DNA of 64,000 nucleotides from Geodermatophilus ruber (GCF_900114385.1 NZ_FOSW01000003.1:186001-250000); one strand, 5' to 3'; counted from the first letter of the stretch, positions 42,616 through 58,416 are shown. A program made the numbers and translations. The notes: generated by a model from the sequence alone, not told the origin.

Positions 42616-44391
42616 CTACAGGTACTGGCCGGTGTTGGTGGCGGTGTCGATGGCGCGGCCGGAGTCGCTGCCCTTGCCGCTGATGAGCGTGCGGATGTAG
42701 ACGATCCGCTCGCCCTTCTTGCCCGAGATCCGCGCCCAGTCGTCGGGGTTGGTCGTGTTGGGCAGGTCCTCGTTCTCCTTGAACTCGTCGAGGCAGGCCT
42801 GCATCAGGTGGCCGACCCGCAGGCCGCCGGCGCCGATGTCGAGGCGCTCCTTGATCGCCATCTTCTTGGCGCGGTCGACGATGTTCTGCAGCATCGCGCC
42901 GGAGTTGAAGTCCTTGAAGTACAGGACCTCCTTGTCGCCGTTGGCGTAGGTCACCTCGAGGAAGCGGTTCTCCTCGCTCTCGGTGTACATGCGCTCGACG
43001 GTGCGCTGGATCATCGCGGCGATCGTCGCCTCGCGGCTGCCGCCGTGCTCGGCCAGGTCGTCGGCGTGCAGCGGCAGGCCGGTGGTCAGGTACTTGCTGA
43101 AGATGTCCCGCGCCGCCTCGGCGTCCGGCCGCTCGATCTTGATCTTCACGTCCAGCCGGCCGGGACGCAGGATCGCCGGGTCGATCATGTCCTCGCGGTT
43201 GGAGGCGCCGATGACGATGACGTTCTCCAGGCCCTCGACGCCGTCGATCTCGCTGAGCAGCTGCGGCACGATCGTGCTCTCGACGTCGGAGGAGACCCCC
43301 GACCCGCGGGTGCGGAAGATCGAGTCCATCTCGTCGAAGAACACGATGACCGGCGTCCCCTCGCTGGCCTTCTCCCGGGCCCGCTGGAACACCAGCCGGA
43401 TGTGCCGCTCGGTCTCCCCGACGTACTTGTTGAGGAGCTCGGGACCCTTGATGTTCAGGAAGTAGGACTTGGCCGCCCGGGTGCCCTCGCCCTGCACCTC
43501 GGCGACCTTCCTGGCCAGCGAGTTGGCCACCGCCTTGGCGATCAGCGTCTTGCCGCACCCGGGCGGGCCGTAGAGCAGGATGCCCTTGGGCGGGCGCAGG
43601 TGGTACTCGCGGAACAGGTCGGCGTGCAGGAAGGGCAGCTCGACCGCGTCGCGGATCTGCTCGATCTGCCGGGACAGGCCGCCGATGTCGCTGTAGTCGA
43701 TGTCGGGGACCTCTTCGAGGATGAGCTCCTCGACCTCGCTCTTGGGGATCCGCTCGTAGACGTAGCCGGAGCGGGGCTCCAGCAGCAGCGAGTCGCCGCT
43801 GCGCAGCGGCTGGTCCATCAGCGAGTCGGCGAGGTGGACCACCCGCTCCTCGTCGGTGTGGCCGATGACCAGGGCCCGCGGGGTGACCCCGTCGATCGGC
43901 TCGAGCAGCTCCTTGAGCATGACGACGTCACCGGCCCGCTCGAAGCCGCAGGCCTCGACGACGTTCATCGCCTCGTTGAGCATGACCTCCTGGCCGTGCC
44001 GGAGCTCCTCGCTGTCGAGGTTGGGCGAGACCGAGACGCGCAGCTTCCGCCCGCCGGTGAAGACGTCGACCGTGCCGTCCTGGTGGCGGGTCAGGAAGAC
44101 CCCGTAGCCGGACGGCGGCTGACCGAGCCGGTCGACCTCCTCCTTGAGCGCGACCAGCTGCTCGCGGGCGTCCCGCAGCGTGGCGGCCAGCTTGTCGTTG
44201 CGTTCGGAGAGGAACGCCGCGCGACCCTCGGCCTCGGCGATCCGCTCCTCCAGCGCTCGCACCTGACGGGGGCTCTCGGCCACCTTGCGGCGCAGCAGCC
44301 CGATCTCCTCCTCGAGGTAGGAGATCTGGCTGAGCAGCGCCGCCACGTCACGCTCGCGCCGCGCTCGGAACTCGTCGGGACCCAGGCCCAT
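42616..44391 (-). CDS. arc: Proteasomal AAA ATPase ARC/Mpa
   Basis: 591 aa. N-terminal coiled coil ([34 protein letters not shown], about residues 22-75) that binds Pup, two OB domains, then AAA with Walker A GPPGCGKT, Walker [10 protein letters not shown] and the arginine-finger region. The C-terminal GQYL opens the 20S gate. ATG 44389-44391 has GGAGG upstream; the longer open frame is not used. It unfolds pupylated proteins into PrcBA. Confidence 0.97.
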   Translation of the reverse strand: MGLGPDEFRARRERDVAALLSQISYLEEEIGLLRRKVAESPRQVRALEERIAEAEGRAAFLSERNDKLAATLRDAREQLVALKEEVDRLGQPPSGYGVFLTRHQDGTVDVFTGGRKLRVSVSPNLDSEELRHGQEVMLNEAMNVVEACGFERAGDVVMLKELLEPIDGVTPRALVIGHTDEERVVHLADSLMDQPLRSGDSLLLEPRSGYVYERIPKSEVEELILEEVPDIDYSDIGGLSRQIEQIRDAVELPFLHADLFREYHLRPPKGILLYGPPGCGKTLIAKAVANSLARKVAEVQGEGTRAAKSYFLNIKGPELLNKYVGETERHIRLVFQRAREKASEGTPVIVFFDEMDSIFRTRGSGVSSDVESTIVPQLLSEIDGVEGLENVIVIGASNREDMIDPAILRPGRLDVKIKIERPDAEAARDIFSKYLTTGLPLHADDLAEHGGSREATIAAMIQRTVERMYTESEENRFLEVTYANGDKEVLYFKDFNSGAMLQNIVDRAKKMAIKERLDIGAGGLRVGHLMQACLDEFKENEDLPNTTNPDDWARISGKKGERIVYIRTLISGKGSDSGRAIDTATNTGQYL

Positions 44392-44430
44392 CGCGCACCT
44401 CCGCACACATCGGGAGAGCCAGGAGGCAAA

Positions 44431-44436
44431 TCTATA
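44431..44436 (-). promoter_or_regulatory. -10 box TATAGA of arc
   Basis: TATAGA on the minus strand gives a leader of about 33 nt that includes the GGAGG ribosome site. Unlike most neighbours this transcript would be leadered. Confidence 0.5.
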
Positions 44437-44472
44437 CACGCCTGCCGACAGCGCGCCGGGGGCTCGCGGCGA

Positions 44473-44490
44473 CCCCGGTCAAGTCCGGGG
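44473..44490 (-). terminator. Small hairpin after trmI
   Basis: CCCCGG, TCAAGT, CCGGGG, 38 bp past the trmI stop on the minus strand. Weak terminator candidate. Confidence 0.4.
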
Positions 44491-44528
44491 CGTGCCGTCG
44501 ATCCCTGCTGCCTCTGCTGCCCCTCCGG

Positions 44529-46710
<2,182 letters not shown>

Positions 46711-46716
46711 GACCGG

Positions 46717-47463
46717 TCAGGCCGTGAGGGACCGGGCCCCGACCAGCTCGGCCAGGTAGGCCAGGTCGACCGCGGCCAGCGAGTCGCGCAGGGTGAGCCC
46801 GGGCGCCGGCGGCAGCGGCTGCAGCGACGGCACGCCGAGCACCGCCGCGCCCGCCGCGAGCGCCGAGGTGACGCCGACCAGGGAGTCCTCGAGCGCGACG
46901 CACGCGGCGGGGTCGACGTCGAGTGCCCGCGTCGCCAGCCGGTAGGGGGCCGGGTCGGGCTTGCGGGCCGGCACCTCGTCCCCGCAGACGGTCAGGTCGA
47001 ACGGATCACCACCGAGGTCGGCCGCGATGCGACGCAGCACGATCGCGGCGAGCCGGCGCGGCGTGGTGGTCACCAGCGCGGTGGGCACTCCGGCGTCGCG
47101 CACCTCGGCCAGCAGCTGCTGCGCCCCCGGTCGCCAGGTGATGCCGCGCGCCATCAGCGCGCCGACGGCGTCCTCCACCCACTGCGCGTCGGCGCGCAGG
47201 AGCGCCTCGGTGCGGACGACGCCCAGGTCGGCGTACAGGATGCGCAACGACGTCGCCATGCTCGTGCCGACCGTCCGCTCGCGGGCGGCGTCGGACATCC
47301 GCCCGCCCAGCCGCCCGGCCAGCTCGAACAGCGCCTCGCTCCAGAGCTGTTCGGTCTCGACGAGGGTGCCGTCCATGTCGAACAGCACCGCGTCCGGCGG
47401 GCCCTGCGTCCCTGTGCGGCGGTCGTTCCGTGGACGAGGTCGCGGTGGAGATTCGGGGCGCAT
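46717..47463 (-). CDS. HAD-superfamily phosphatase (beta-phosphoglucomutase-like)
   Basis: 248 aa. Motif I AVLFDMDGTLVETEQLW, motif II region VTTTPRRL, KPDPAPYRLA (motif III Lys) and ALEDSLVGVTSALAAG (motif IV) are complete. Probably a sugar-phosphate phosphatase; substrate unknown. The first 20 residues are poorly conserved. ATG 47461-47463 is 9 nt behind TACCGT. It follows metH on the same strand after 68 bp. Confidence 0.88.
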   Translation of the reverse strand: MRPESPPRPRPRNDRRTGTQGPPDAVLFDMDGTLVETEQLWSEALFELAGRLGGRMSDAARERTVGTSMATSLRILYADLGVVRTEALLRADAQWVEDAVGALMARGITWRPGAQQLLAEVRDAGVPTALVTTTPRRLAAIVLRRIAADLGGDPFDLTVCGDEVPARKPDPAPYRLATRALDVDPAACVALEDSLVGVTSALAAGAAVLGVPSLQPLPPAPGLTLRDSLAAVDLAYLAELVGARSLTA

Positions 47464-47531
47464 CGGTTATCGACGGTACACATCGCGTAGCCTCCGGCAC
47501 CGCTTCCTCAGCGGGCGCCGGGCGCGGACCG

Positions 47532-51350
<3,819 letters not shown>

Positions 51351-51356
51351 CGAGCA

Positions 51357-51362
51357 AGGGTA
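51357..51362 (-). promoter_or_regulatory. -10 box TACCCT of metH
   Basis: TACCCT on the minus strand, 6 nt before GTG; leaderless. Confidence 0.6.
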
Positions 51363-51447
51363 GCCGTCGAACGGGGCGCCGGATCGCTCGCCGATGGCCA
51401 ACCACACGCAGGGGTCGCGAAGGCGGGGCACTCCCCCCGGATCGACG

Positions 51448-51453
51448 TAGGCT
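51448..51453 (+). promoter_or_regulatory. -10 box TAGGCT of the PAC2-family gene
   Basis: TAGGCT, 7 nt, GTG 51461; leaderless and divergent from metH. Confidence 0.6.
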
Positions 51454-51460
51454 CGCAGAG

Positions 51461-52324
51461 GTGATCGACCCGAAGTCACCCCCTGAGGACCTGCCCCGGC
51501 TGACCGACCCGCTGGTGGTCGTCGCCTTCGAGGGCTGGAACGACGCCGGGGACGCCGCCACCGGGGCGCTGGAGCACCTCGAGCTCATCTGGGACGCCAC
51601 CCCGCTCGCCGCGCTGGACCCCGAGGACTACTACGACTTCCAGGTCAACCGGCCCACCGTCTCGCTCATCGGTGGGGTCAGCCGCCGGATCGAGTGGCCC
51701 ACCACCCGCGTCTCCGTCGCCCGCCCGCCGGGCTCCGACCGCGACATCGTGCTGATCCGCGGCATCGAGCCGAACATGCGGTGGCGCGGCTTCTGCGAGG
51801 AGCTCATCGAGCTGTGCCGGGAGCTGGACGCCCGCACCGTGATCGGCCTCGGCGCGCTGCTCGCCGACACCCCGCACACCCGGCCCACCCCGGTCACCGG
51901 CTCGGCCTACGACGCCGAGTCGGCGGAGCGGTGGGGGCTGGAGACCTCCCGGTACGAGGGGCCCACCGGCATCCTCGGCGTCTTCCAGGACGCCTGCGTG
52001 CAGGCCGGCCTGCCGGCCATCAGCTTCTGGGCGGCCGTGCCCCACTACGTCTCCCAGCCGCCGTCCCCGCGGGCCACGGTCGCGCTGCTGCAGCGCGTCG
52101 AGGAGGTCCTCGAGGTCGCGGTGCCGCTGGGCGCGCTGCCGCAGCAGGCCGATGACTGGGTCAAGACCGTCGACGAGATGGCCAACGAGGACGCCGAGGT
52201 CGTCGAGTACGTGCGATCGCTCGAGGAGCGGGCCACCGAGGTCGACCTGTCCAACGCCAGCGGCGACAGCATCGCCCGGGAGTTCGAGCGCTACCTGCGC
52301 CGCCGCGGCTCTTCCCCCAACTGA
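51461..52324 (+). CDS. PAC2-family protein (proteasome assembly chaperone-like)
   Basis: 287 aa. [22 protein letters not shown] and [22 protein letters not shown], then the ATP-grasp-free alpha/beta core ([16 protein letters not shown]... [16 protein letters not shown]). The fold is shared with eukaryotic PAC2, and actinobacterial members often lie near the Pup-proteasome locus. A role in proteasome assembly is suggested by homology, not shown. GTG 51461 lies 7 nt after TAGGCT. Confidence 0.9.
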   Translation: MIDPKSPPEDLPRLTDPLVVVAFEGWNDAGDAATGALEHLELIWDATPLAALDPEDYYDFQVNRPTVSLIGGVSRRIEWPTTRVSVARPPGSDRDIVLIRGIEPNMRWRGFCEELIELCRELDARTVIGLGALLADTPHTRPTPVTGSAYDAESAERWGLETSRYEGPTGILGVFQDACVQAGLPAISFWAAVPHYVSQPPSPRATVALLQRVEEVLEVAVPLGALPQQADDWVKTVDEMANEDAEVVEYVRSLEERATEVDLSNASGDSIAREFERYLRRRGSSPN

Positions 52325-52328
52325 TCCG

Positions 52329-52363
52329 GCCGGTCCCGCGGCGTCGACTGCCGCGGGACCGGC
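52329..52363 (+). terminator. 13-bp hairpin after the PAC2-family gene
   Basis: GCCGGTCCCGCGG, 9-nt loop, CCGCGGGACCGGC, starting 4 bp after the stop codon. Good intrinsic terminator shape without a T-run. Confidence 0.7.
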
Positions 52364-52418
52364 GGAGCTGGGCCCCTGCCTGCCGGGTGTTCCCGCCCGG
52401 CGTGCAGTCGCTGCGGTT

Positions 52419-52433
52419 TGTTGGGGATAACGG
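52419..52433 (+). repeat. Dispersed 15-bp motif, copy D
   Basis: TGTTGGGGATAACGG, exact, in the gap between the PAC2-family gene and the cupin gene, followed by CATAGCGG. No gene starts downstream of it. The remainder of 52364-52557 holds nothing recognisable. Confidence 0.85.
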
Positions 52434-52557
52434 CATAGCGGACGCGCCGGGGCCGCCGGCAGGCGCGCGCAGTGCGACCAGGCCCCGACAGGCGTCGACC
52501 CCTGCCCCGGGTCGACCGCCCCCGGCCGGATGCCTCGAGTCGGCTGATCCGGGTCGA

Positions 52558-52935
52558 CTACGCCCGGTCGACGTAGTGGATGTCGAAGGGCTTGTTGGTG
52601 ATGAACAGGAAGGTGCAGTCGCCGTCGGCCGAGGCGCCGTGCTCCATGACACCGCCCTCGGGGAACCAGTCGAAGGTGCCGGGCCCGTAGGTGCCCCGGT
52701 GCGTGGTGAGGCGGCCCTCGAGGACGTAGATGCCGTGGGCGCAGGGGTGGGTGTGCCACGGGTTGGTCCAGCCGGCGCGGTAGACGATCTTCATGACCTG
52801 CATGCCCGTGTCGGCGTCGTCGACGAGCGGGATCGCGGGCAGTTCCACGCCCTGCTCGGGGATCGGGAAGCCGATCCACTCCTGGCGGTTCGTGTCGATC
52901 ACGGTCAGCTCGACCGGCTGCAGGGTCTCGGACAC
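52558..52935 (-). CDS. Cupin-domain protein
   Basis: 125 aa single cupin. WHTHPCAHGIYVLEGRL is motif 1 with His ligands, and GTFDWFPEGGVMEHG with FLFITN supplies motif 2. Probably a metal-binding dioxygenase, isomerase or sensor; the substrate is unknown. GTG 52933-52935 with GGAGGGAG upstream. It is monocistronic, flanked by motif copies D (downstream of its stop) and E (upstream of its start). Confidence 0.85.
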   Translation of the reverse strand: MSETLQPVELTVIDTNRQEWIGFPIPEQGVELPAIPLVDDADTGMQVMKIVYRAGWTNPWHTHPCAHGIYVLEGRLTTHRGTYGPGTFDWFPEGGVMEHGASADGDCTFLFITNKPFDIHYVDRA

Positions 52936-53100
52936 GGCGGATCGCTCCCTCCGGGAGGGGTGCCGGGCGACCGGCGGGTGCCCACTATCGACAGCCCCGG
53001 CGCCCGGGTCAAGGAGTCCCGACCCGCCGGGGACGCCGGTGACCTTCCTGCCCGCCGCCTCCCCCGCTGCGGCGCGCCCAGCGGCGTCCCTCCGGCGCTC

Positions 53101-53115
53101 TGTTGGGGATAACGG
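53101..53115 (+). repeat. Dispersed 15-bp motif, copy E
   Basis: TGTTGGGGATAACGG, exact, in the gap upstream of the minus-strand cupin gene and 54 bp beyond the stop of the dGTPase gene. No separate gene is evident in 52936-53169. Confidence 0.85.
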
Positions 53116-53169
53116 CGCGATGCGTGACGGCGGTCGCCCCGGGAGCCGGGACGCGGCGGAGGGCGGGAG

Positions 53170-54216
53170 CTACCGGGGCGGGAGGAGCGGGCGCATCGCC
53201 GAGGTGGCGTCGGCGTCGAAGAGCCGGTCGTGCATCGCCAGCGCGAACCGGTCGGTCATCCCGGACACGTAGTCCACGACCTGCGTCACCGGGTCGGCCT
53301 CGGTGTCGCGGTAGGACGCCGGGATCAGCTCCGGGCGGGCCAGGTGGTGGTCGACCAGCCGGCGGGTGACGTCGATCGCCAGCTGCTTCTGCCCGGTGGC
53401 GATCTCGGAGGCGTAGACCCGCTGGAACATGAACGCCCGCAGCTCGTGCATCGCCTCGAGCGGCTCGGCGGCCATCACCACCAGCCCGTCGCCGTCCCCT
53501 GCCGCCAGCGACCCCGCGATGACCGCGTCGATCATCGCGCCGACCATCTGGCTGCCCGGCTCACCGAACACGGCCCGGGCCCGGGCGGGCAGGTCACCGG
53601 GGCGCAGCACCCCCGCGCGGACGGCGTCCAGCGCGTCGTGCGACAGGTAGCCGATCCGGTCGGCGTAGCGCACGCACTCGGCCTCCCGGGTGGCCGGCGG
53701 CGGGGCGATCTTCCAGCTGTGCGCCCGGATGCCGTCGCGGACCTCCCAGGTGAGGTTGAGGTGCTCGAGCACCTCCACGATCCGCACCCCCTGGGCGGCG
53801 TGGTGCCAGCCCCCCGGCACGTAGGGCTCCAGCGCGTCCTCGCCGATGTGCCCGAACGGCGAGTGGCCGAGGTCGTGGCCCAGCGCGATCGCCTCGGCCA
53901 GGGTCTCGTTGAGCCCCAGCGCCCGGGCCAGCGAGCGGGCCACCTGGGTCACCTGCAGCGTGTGGGTGAGGCGGGTGACGAAGTGGTCGCCGTCGGGGTT
54001 GAGAAAGACCTGGGTCTTGTGCTTGAGCCGGCGGAAGGCCTTGGCGTGCAGGATCCGGTCGCGGTCGCGCTCGAAGGCGGTCCGCAGTGCGTCCTCCGGC
54101 TCCGGGTGGGCGCGCCCCCGGGTGGCCGCCGCGCGGGTGGCCGCCGGCGCCAGGTGCGCCTCGGCGGCCTCCCGGGCCGCGCGGTCGGCCAGCCGGAACG
54201 GCCCCCCACCGGTCAT
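53170..54216 (-). CDS. dgt: Deoxyguanosinetriphosphate triphosphohydrolase-like HD protein
   Basis: 348 aa. RDRILHAKAFRRLKHKTQVF, RLTHTLQVTQVARSLARAL and the HD pair in ALGHDLGHSPFGHIGE are the dGTPase signature; YADRIGYLSHDALDA supplies further ligands. It hydrolyses dNTPs to deoxynucleosides and triphosphate. ATG 54214-54216 shares one base with the mshC stop, so the two are coupled. Confidence 0.94.
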   Translation of the reverse strand: MTGGGPFRLADRAAREAAEAHLAPAATRAAATRGRAHPEPEDALRTAFERDRDRILHAKAFRRLKHKTQVFLNPDGDHFVTRLTHTLQVTQVARSLARALGLNETLAEAIALGHDLGHSPFGHIGEDALEPYVPGGWHHAAQGVRIVEVLEHLNLTWEVRDGIRAHSWKIAPPPATREAECVRYADRIGYLSHDALDAVRAGVLRPGDLPARARAVFGEPGSQMVGAMIDAVIAGSLAAGDGDGLVVMAAEPLEAMHELRAFMFQRVYASEIATGQKQLAIDVTRRLVDHHLARPELIPASYRDTEADPVTQVVDYVSGMTDRFALAMHDRLFDADATSAMRPLLPPR

Positions 54217-55472
54217 CAGCTGTCCTGCAGCGCCACACCGAGGAGGGCGTCGACCGCGTCGCACACGATCGTCGGGGCGCCGTCCTCGAGCTCGTCGCCG
54301 CGCGTCCCGGCGAGGGTCCGCGCCGCCCACTCGTCGACCAGCGCGATCGCCCCGGGGCTGTCGAGGTCGTCGGAGAGCCGTTCGCGCAGGCCCTGGAGCA
54401 CCGGCGCGGCCGGCGCCCCGGCGGCGCGGGCCACGGCGCGGCGCCAGGTGACCAGCCGCTCCTGCGCCGCGGTCAGCAGGTCCGGCGTCCAGAACCGGTC
54501 GGTGCGGTAGTGCCCGGCCAGCAGCGCCAGCCGGATCGCCATCGGGTCGACGCCGTCCCCCCGCAGCCGGGAGACGAAGACCAGGTTGCCGCGGCTCTTG
54601 CTCATCTTCTCGCCGTCGAGGCCGATCATCGCCGCGTGCACGTAGGCCCGCGCGAAGGGCTTGGTCGCCGTCAGCGCCTCGGCGTGCACGGCGGAGTACT
54701 CGTGGTGCGGGAAGACCAGGTCGCTGCCGCCGCCCTGGACGTCGAAGCCCATGCCGATCGTCTCGAGCGCGATCGTGGCGCACTCGATGTGCCAGCCCGG
54801 ACGCCCGACCGTCCCCCGGGGGCCCGCCCAGGAGGGCTCGCCGGGCCGCTCCCCGCGCCACAGCAGCGGGTCGAGCCGATTGCGCTTGCCCGGACGGTCC
54901 GGGTCGCCGCCGCGCTCGGCGAAGAACCGCAGCATGGTGGCCTCGTCGTAGCGGGACTCCGCTCCGAACCCGGGGGCCAGGGCGACGTCGTGGTAGACGT
55001 CACCGGTGCCGTCGTCGAGGACGTAGGCCAGCCCCTCGTCGAGCAGGGATTCGATGTGCGCCACGATCCGCGGGATCGACTCCACGGCGCCGATGTAGTC
55101 CTCGGGCGGCAGGATCCGCAGCGCGGTCATGTCCTCGCGGAACAGGGCCGTCTCCCGCATGGCCAGGACGATCCAGTCCTCGCCGTCGCGCTCGGCGCGC
55201 TCGAGCAGCGGGTCGTCGATGTCGGTGACGTTCTGCACGTAGTGCACGGCGTGGCCGGCGTCCCGCCACAGCCGGTTCACCAGGTCGAACGCCAGGTAGG
55301 TGGCGGCGTGGCCGAGGTGGGTGGCGTCGTAGGGGGTGATCCCGCAGACGTACATCCGGGCGGTCCGATCCGGATTGGTGGCGACCACCTCACCGCGGGC
55401 GGTGTCGTACAGCTTGAGCACGGAACCGGTGCCCGGAAGGGTCGGCAGGAGCGGAGCAGGCCAGGCGAGCAC
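54216..55472 (-). CDS. mshC: Cysteine:GlcN-Ins ligase MshC (mycothiol biosynthesis)
   Basis: 418 aa cysteinyl-tRNA-synthetase-like enzyme. [21 protein letters not shown] carries the zinc Cys and HxGH-like motif; [15 protein letters not shown] gives the next zinc ligand and [11 protein letters not shown] the KMSKS loop. It lacks the tRNA-binding C-terminus, as expected. It joins cysteine to GlcN-inositol, the penultimate step of mycothiol synthesis. GTG 55470-55472 lies 6 nt after TAGGCT. Confidence 0.96.
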   Translation of the reverse strand: MLAWPAPLLPTLPGTGSVLKLYDTARGEVVATNPDRTARMYVCGITPYDATHLGHAATYLAFDLVNRLWRDAGHAVHYVQNVTDIDDPLLERAERDGEDWIVLAMRETALFREDMTALRILPPEDYIGAVESIPRIVAHIESLLDEGLAYVLDDGTGDVYHDVALAPGFGAESRYDEATMLRFFAERGGDPDRPGKRNRLDPLLWRGERPGEPSWAGPRGTVGRPGWHIECATIALETIGMGFDVQGGGSDLVFPHHEYSAVHAEALTATKPFARAYVHAAMIGLDGEKMSKSRGNLVFVSRLRGDGVDPMAIRLALLAGHYRTDRFWTPDLLTAAQERLVTWRRAVARAAGAPAAPVLQGLRERLSDDLDSPGAIALVDEWAARTLAGTRGDELEDGAPTIVCDAVDALLGVALQDS

Positions 55473-55478
55473 GCTACG

Positions 55479-55484
55479 AGCCTA
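55479..55484 (-). promoter_or_regulatory. -10 box TAGGCT of mshC
   Basis: TAGGCT on the minus strand, 6 nt before the GTG. Confidence 0.6.
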
Positions 55485-55560
55485 GATGCGCCTACCGACG
55501 GCGCCGGTCGCCCCTCATCCTGTCGGTGGAGGGGAACGCCACTCCGCAGGAGGAGCAGCC

Positions 55561-56277
55561 ATGGAGCTCGACCAGTACCTGCCGGTCCTGCGGAAGGCGG
55601 ACGTGCGCTTCGCCGACGCCGCCGCCGAGGCGGTGCTGGCCCGCGGCTGGGGTGCGCAGGTGCCCTGCTGTCCCGGCTGGACGCTGGCCGACCTGGTCTG
55701 GCACCTGGCCGAGGTGCAGCACTTCTGGGCCTGGGTGGTGCGCACCCGGGCGAGCGACCCGAGCGGGTACGTCCCGCCGGCCCGCCGGCCGAACGAGGAG
55801 CTGCTCGGCTGGCTGCTGGCCCAGTCCGCGGAGCTGGAGGCGGTGCTCGCCCGCACCGACCCGGCCCAGCGGGTGTGGACCTGGGCGCCGCAGAAGAACG
55901 TCGCCTTCGTGCTGCGCCGCCAGACCCACGAGGCCGTGGTGCACACCGAGGACGTCGAGGAGGTGCTCGGCGACGTCCGGCCCATCCCGGTCGACGTCGG
56001 GCTCGACGGCCTGGACGAGTGGCTGGAGGTCATGGTCCCCGCGGCGCTGCCGGAGGGACCGCCGGAGCAGGCGCACCCGGTGGTGTTCCACGTCGTGGAC
56101 ACCCGGACCGAGCGGGTGCTGTTCGCCGGCACCCGGCCGGTGCCGATCGCCACGCTGTTCGGCACCGCGGGGGACCTGATGCTGGCGGTGTGGCGGCGAG
56201 TGCCGCTGGAGGTGCTCACGGTGGACGGCGACGGCCCGCAGGCGGCCGCGATGATCGGCCTGGTCCGGGTGGAGTAG
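55561..56277 (+). CDS. Mycothiol-dependent maleylpyruvate isomerase-family (TIGR03083-like) protein
   Basis: 238 aa. The DinB-like N-terminal bundle has VPCCPGWTLADLVWHLAEVQHFWAW, whose His is a metal ligand. RRQTHEAVVHTEDVEEVLG contains the second His pair. Family members use mycothiol as cofactor or bind metal as S-transferases; the substrate is unknown. ATG 55561 with AGGAGGAG upstream. Its position next to mshC fits mycothiol use. Confidence 0.87.
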   Translation: MELDQYLPVLRKADVRFADAAAEAVLARGWGAQVPCCPGWTLADLVWHLAEVQHFWAWVVRTRASDPSGYVPPARRPNEELLGWLLAQSAELEAVLARTDPAQRVWTWAPQKNVAFVLRRQTHEAVVHTEDVEEVLGDVRPIPVDVGLDGLDEWLEVMVPAALPEGPPEQAHPVVFHVVDTRTERVLFAGTRPVPIATLFGTAGDLMLAVWRRVPLEVLTVDGDGPQAAAMIGLVRVE

Positions 56278-56329
56278 GCCCGGGCGGTTCAGGGCCAGGG
56301 GGTGGCGTGCCGGCGGCAGCCCGCGCGGC

Positions 56330-57085
56330 TCAGAACGGCGGCCAGGGCAGCGCGGGCCAGTCGCCGCTGGGCTGCGGGTGGCGCCCGGTGCGCAGCAGCT
56401 CGGCGACCCGCTGCTGCGTGCGCCGCACCTCGCGGCGGGTGAGGTGCTCGTGCAGCTGCTCGCCCAGGTCGGCGAGCAACCCGTCGGCCAGCTGCTCGAG
56501 CACCCGCACCGCCTCGGCGGTCAGCGGCTGCCCGGCCCAGCGCCACAGCAGGGTGCGCAGCTTCGGGTCGACGGAGAAGCAGATGCCGTGGTCGACGCCG
56601 TACACGTGCCCGTCGGGCATCGGGATGATGTGCCCGCCCTTGCGGTCGGCGTTGTTCACGACCGCGTCGAACACCGCCATCCGCCGCAGCCCGGGGTCGT
56701 CGGCGCGGACGAACGCGGCCAGGTCGACGTCCGGGTCGCCGTCGACCCACAGCTGCACCATGCCGGGCCCGAACGGCCCGTCGCGCAGCACCGTGGGCGG
56801 CACGATCTGCCAGCCGGTGTGCTCCGACACCAGCGCGGCGGCGACCTCGCGGCCGGCGAGCGTGCCGTCGGGGAAGTCCCACAGCGGCCGCTCCCCCGCG
56901 ACCGGCTTGTACACGCACTCGGCCGCGAGCTCGCCGGTGCGGATCGTGCCGACCAGGGTGACGTTGCTGGCGTCGAGCATGCGGCCCTCGAGGTCGATCT
57001 CGCCCTCGAGCAGCAGCGCGCGCGCCTCCTCGTGCCCGAGCGGCGCGCGGACCTCCGACGCCGGCTCGGCGGGTGGCTCGTTCAT
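56330..57085 (-). CDS. SCO1664 family protein
   Basis: 251 aa. VTLVGTIRTGELAAECVYKPVAGERPLWDFPDGTLAGREVAA, then FDAVVNNADRKGGHIIPMPDGHVYGVDHGICFS. The latter resembles the catalytic loop of phosphatidylinositol 3/4-kinase-like and HipA-like kinases. An actinobacterial family of unknown function conserved beside DUF3090 and mshC. ATG at 57083-57085, 19 bp after the DUF3090 gene, so co-transcribed. Confidence 0.9.
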   Translation of the reverse strand: MNEPPAEPASEVRAPLGHEEARALLLEGEIDLEGRMLDASNVTLVGTIRTGELAAECVYKPVAGERPLWDFPDGTLAGREVAAALVSEHTGWQIVPPTVLRDGPFGPGMVQLWVDGDPDVDLAAFVRADDPGLRRMAVFDAVVNNADRKGGHIIPMPDGHVYGVDHGICFSVDPKLRTLLWRWAGQPLTAEAVRVLEQLADGLLADLGEQLHEHLTRREVRRTQQRVAELLRTGRHPQPSGDWPALPWPPF

Positions 57086-57104
57086 CGCGGCGTGCGGGCC
57101 GCGC

Positions 57105-57656
57105 TCAGCGGCGGTAGCCGTTCTGACGGGGGCACACGTGCCCGCTGGGGTCCAGCGGCAGGGAGCACAGCGGACAGGCCGGGCGGCCGGCGGACACCAC
57201 GCGGCGGGCCCGCGCGACGAAGGAGCGGGCCGCGCCCGGGGTGATGGTCACCCGCAGGGCGTCGGGCCCGTCCTCGCTGTCGGAGAGGATCGCGTCCTCG
57301 TCGATCGGCTCCTCGCCGGCGGCGACCGCCTCGACGACGACGGCCTGCGCCTCGCCGTCCCAGGCCAGGCCCATGGCGGCGACGCGGAACTCCTCGTCGA
57401 CCGGGGCGGTGAGCGGCTCCAGGTCGTCGACGTCGGCGTCGGGCGGGACGACGGTGCCCGGGCGGGTGGCGATCTCGTCGAGGAGTTCGCTCATCCGCTC
57501 GGCGAGCACCTGCACCTGGGACTTCTCCAGCGCGACGCTGATCACGCGGCCGGAGTCGTCGGAGGCCTGGAGGTAGAAGGTGCGGTCGCCCGGCTGCCCG
57601 ACCGTGCCGGCGACGAACCGGGACGGGCGCTCGAAGAGGTAGACCTGGCGGGGCAC
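57105..57656 (-). CDS. DUF3090 family protein with C-terminal zinc ribbon
   Basis: 183 aa. RQVYLFERPSRFVAGTVGQPGDRTFYLQA is the family start, and the acidic middle is typical. ACPLCSLPLDPSGHVCPRQNGYRR provides CxxC and a third Cys for zinc. Function unknown, conserved in the order histidine phosphatase - DUF3090 - SCO1664 in Actinobacteria. GTG 57654-57656, 6 nt after TAACCT. Confidence 0.92.
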   Translation of the reverse strand: MPRQVYLFERPSRFVAGTVGQPGDRTFYLQASDDSGRVISVALEKSQVQVLAERMSELLDEIATRPGTVVPPDADVDDLEPLTAPVDEEFRVAAMGLAWDGEAQAVVVEAVAAGEEPIDEDAILSDSEDGPDALRVTITPGAARSFVARARRVVSAGRPACPLCSLPLDPSGHVCPRQNGYRR

Positions 57657-57662
57657 ATCCCC

Positions 57663-57668
57663 AGGTTA
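57663..57668 (-). promoter_or_regulatory. -10 box TAACCT of the DUF3090 gene
   Basis: TAACCT on the minus strand, 6 nt before GTG. Confidence 0.6.
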
Positions 57669-57706
57669 CGCGGGAGTCCGCGCCCGGCCAGCCCCGGACG
57701 CGCAGC

Positions 57707-58408
57707 TCACACGGTCGCCCCGGCGCCGCCACCGACGACCGCGTCGGAGTCGGCCTTGCGGCGCCGCCGTCCCTTCCGCGGGGGCGGGACGAACGCGGCG
57801 ACGTCCCCGCCGGTGTCGTTGACCCGCACCACGAACGGCCGGGTCTCGGTGTAGGTGACCACGGAGATCGACGCCGGGTCGACCACGATCCGCTGGAACT
57901 GGTCCAGGTGCAGGCCGAGGGCGTCGGCGAGGATCGCCTTGATCACGTCGCCGTGGCTGCAGGCCAGCCACACCGCGTCCGGCCCGAGGGTGGCGTTCCA
58001 GGAACGGACGGCGGCCACCGCCCGGGCCTGGGTGTGCGCCAGCCCCTCCCCCTCGGCGCCGGGGAACACCGCCGCCGAGGGATGCTGCTGGACGACCTTC
58101 CACAGCGGGTCCTTGACCAGCTCCTTGAGCGGGCGGCCGGTCCAGTCGCCGTAGCGGGCCTCGCCGAGCCGCTCGTCGGTCCGCAGCTCCAGCGGCCGGC
58201 CGGCGAGCACGGCGGCGGCGGTCTGCTGGCAGCGCTCCAGGGGGCTGCTCACCACCGCCGCCAGGGGCACCGGCGCCAGCCGCTCCCCCACCGCCTTCAC
58301 CTGCAGGGAGCCGGTCTCGTCGAGCTGCACGCCGGGGGTCCAGCCGGCGAGGACGCCGCCGGCATTGGCCGACGTCCGGCCGTGCCGCAGGAGGATCACG
58401 GTGGTCAC
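57707..58408 (-). CDS. Histidine phosphatase family protein (MSMEG_4193-like)
   Basis: 233 aa. The catalytic RHG motif is LLRHGRTSANAGGVLAG, SSPLERCQQTA follows, ARYGDWTGRPLKELVKDP holds the acid, and VWLACSHGDVIKAIL the second His. The Lys/Arg-rich RKGRRRRK near the C-terminus is extra. Substrate unknown. GTG start 8 nt after TACGCT; it precedes the DUF3090 gene, which has its own promoter. Confidence 0.9.
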   Translation of the reverse strand: MTTVILLRHGRTSANAGGVLAGWTPGVQLDETGSLQVKAVGERLAPVPLAAVVSSPLERCQQTAAAVLAGRPLELRTDERLGEARYGDWTGRPLKELVKDPLWKVVQQHPSAAVFPGAEGEGLAHTQARAVAAVRSWNATLGPDAVWLACSHGDVIKAILADALGLHLDQFQRIVVDPASISVVTYTETRPFVVRVNDTGGDVAAFVPPPRKGRRRRKADSDAVVGGGAGATV

Positions 58409-58416
58409 GACGTCCG

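Noticed and set aside
51351..51460. Cobalamin riboswitch upstream of metH
   Set aside because: The -10 box lies 6 nt before the metH start, leaving no room for a leader, and no B12-box-like sequence was seen.
53120..53272. Small plus-strand gene starting 4 nt after motif copy E
   Set aside because: Most of the frame lies antisense to the 3' end of dgt, whose codon structure explains its composition; no RBS and no recognisable product.
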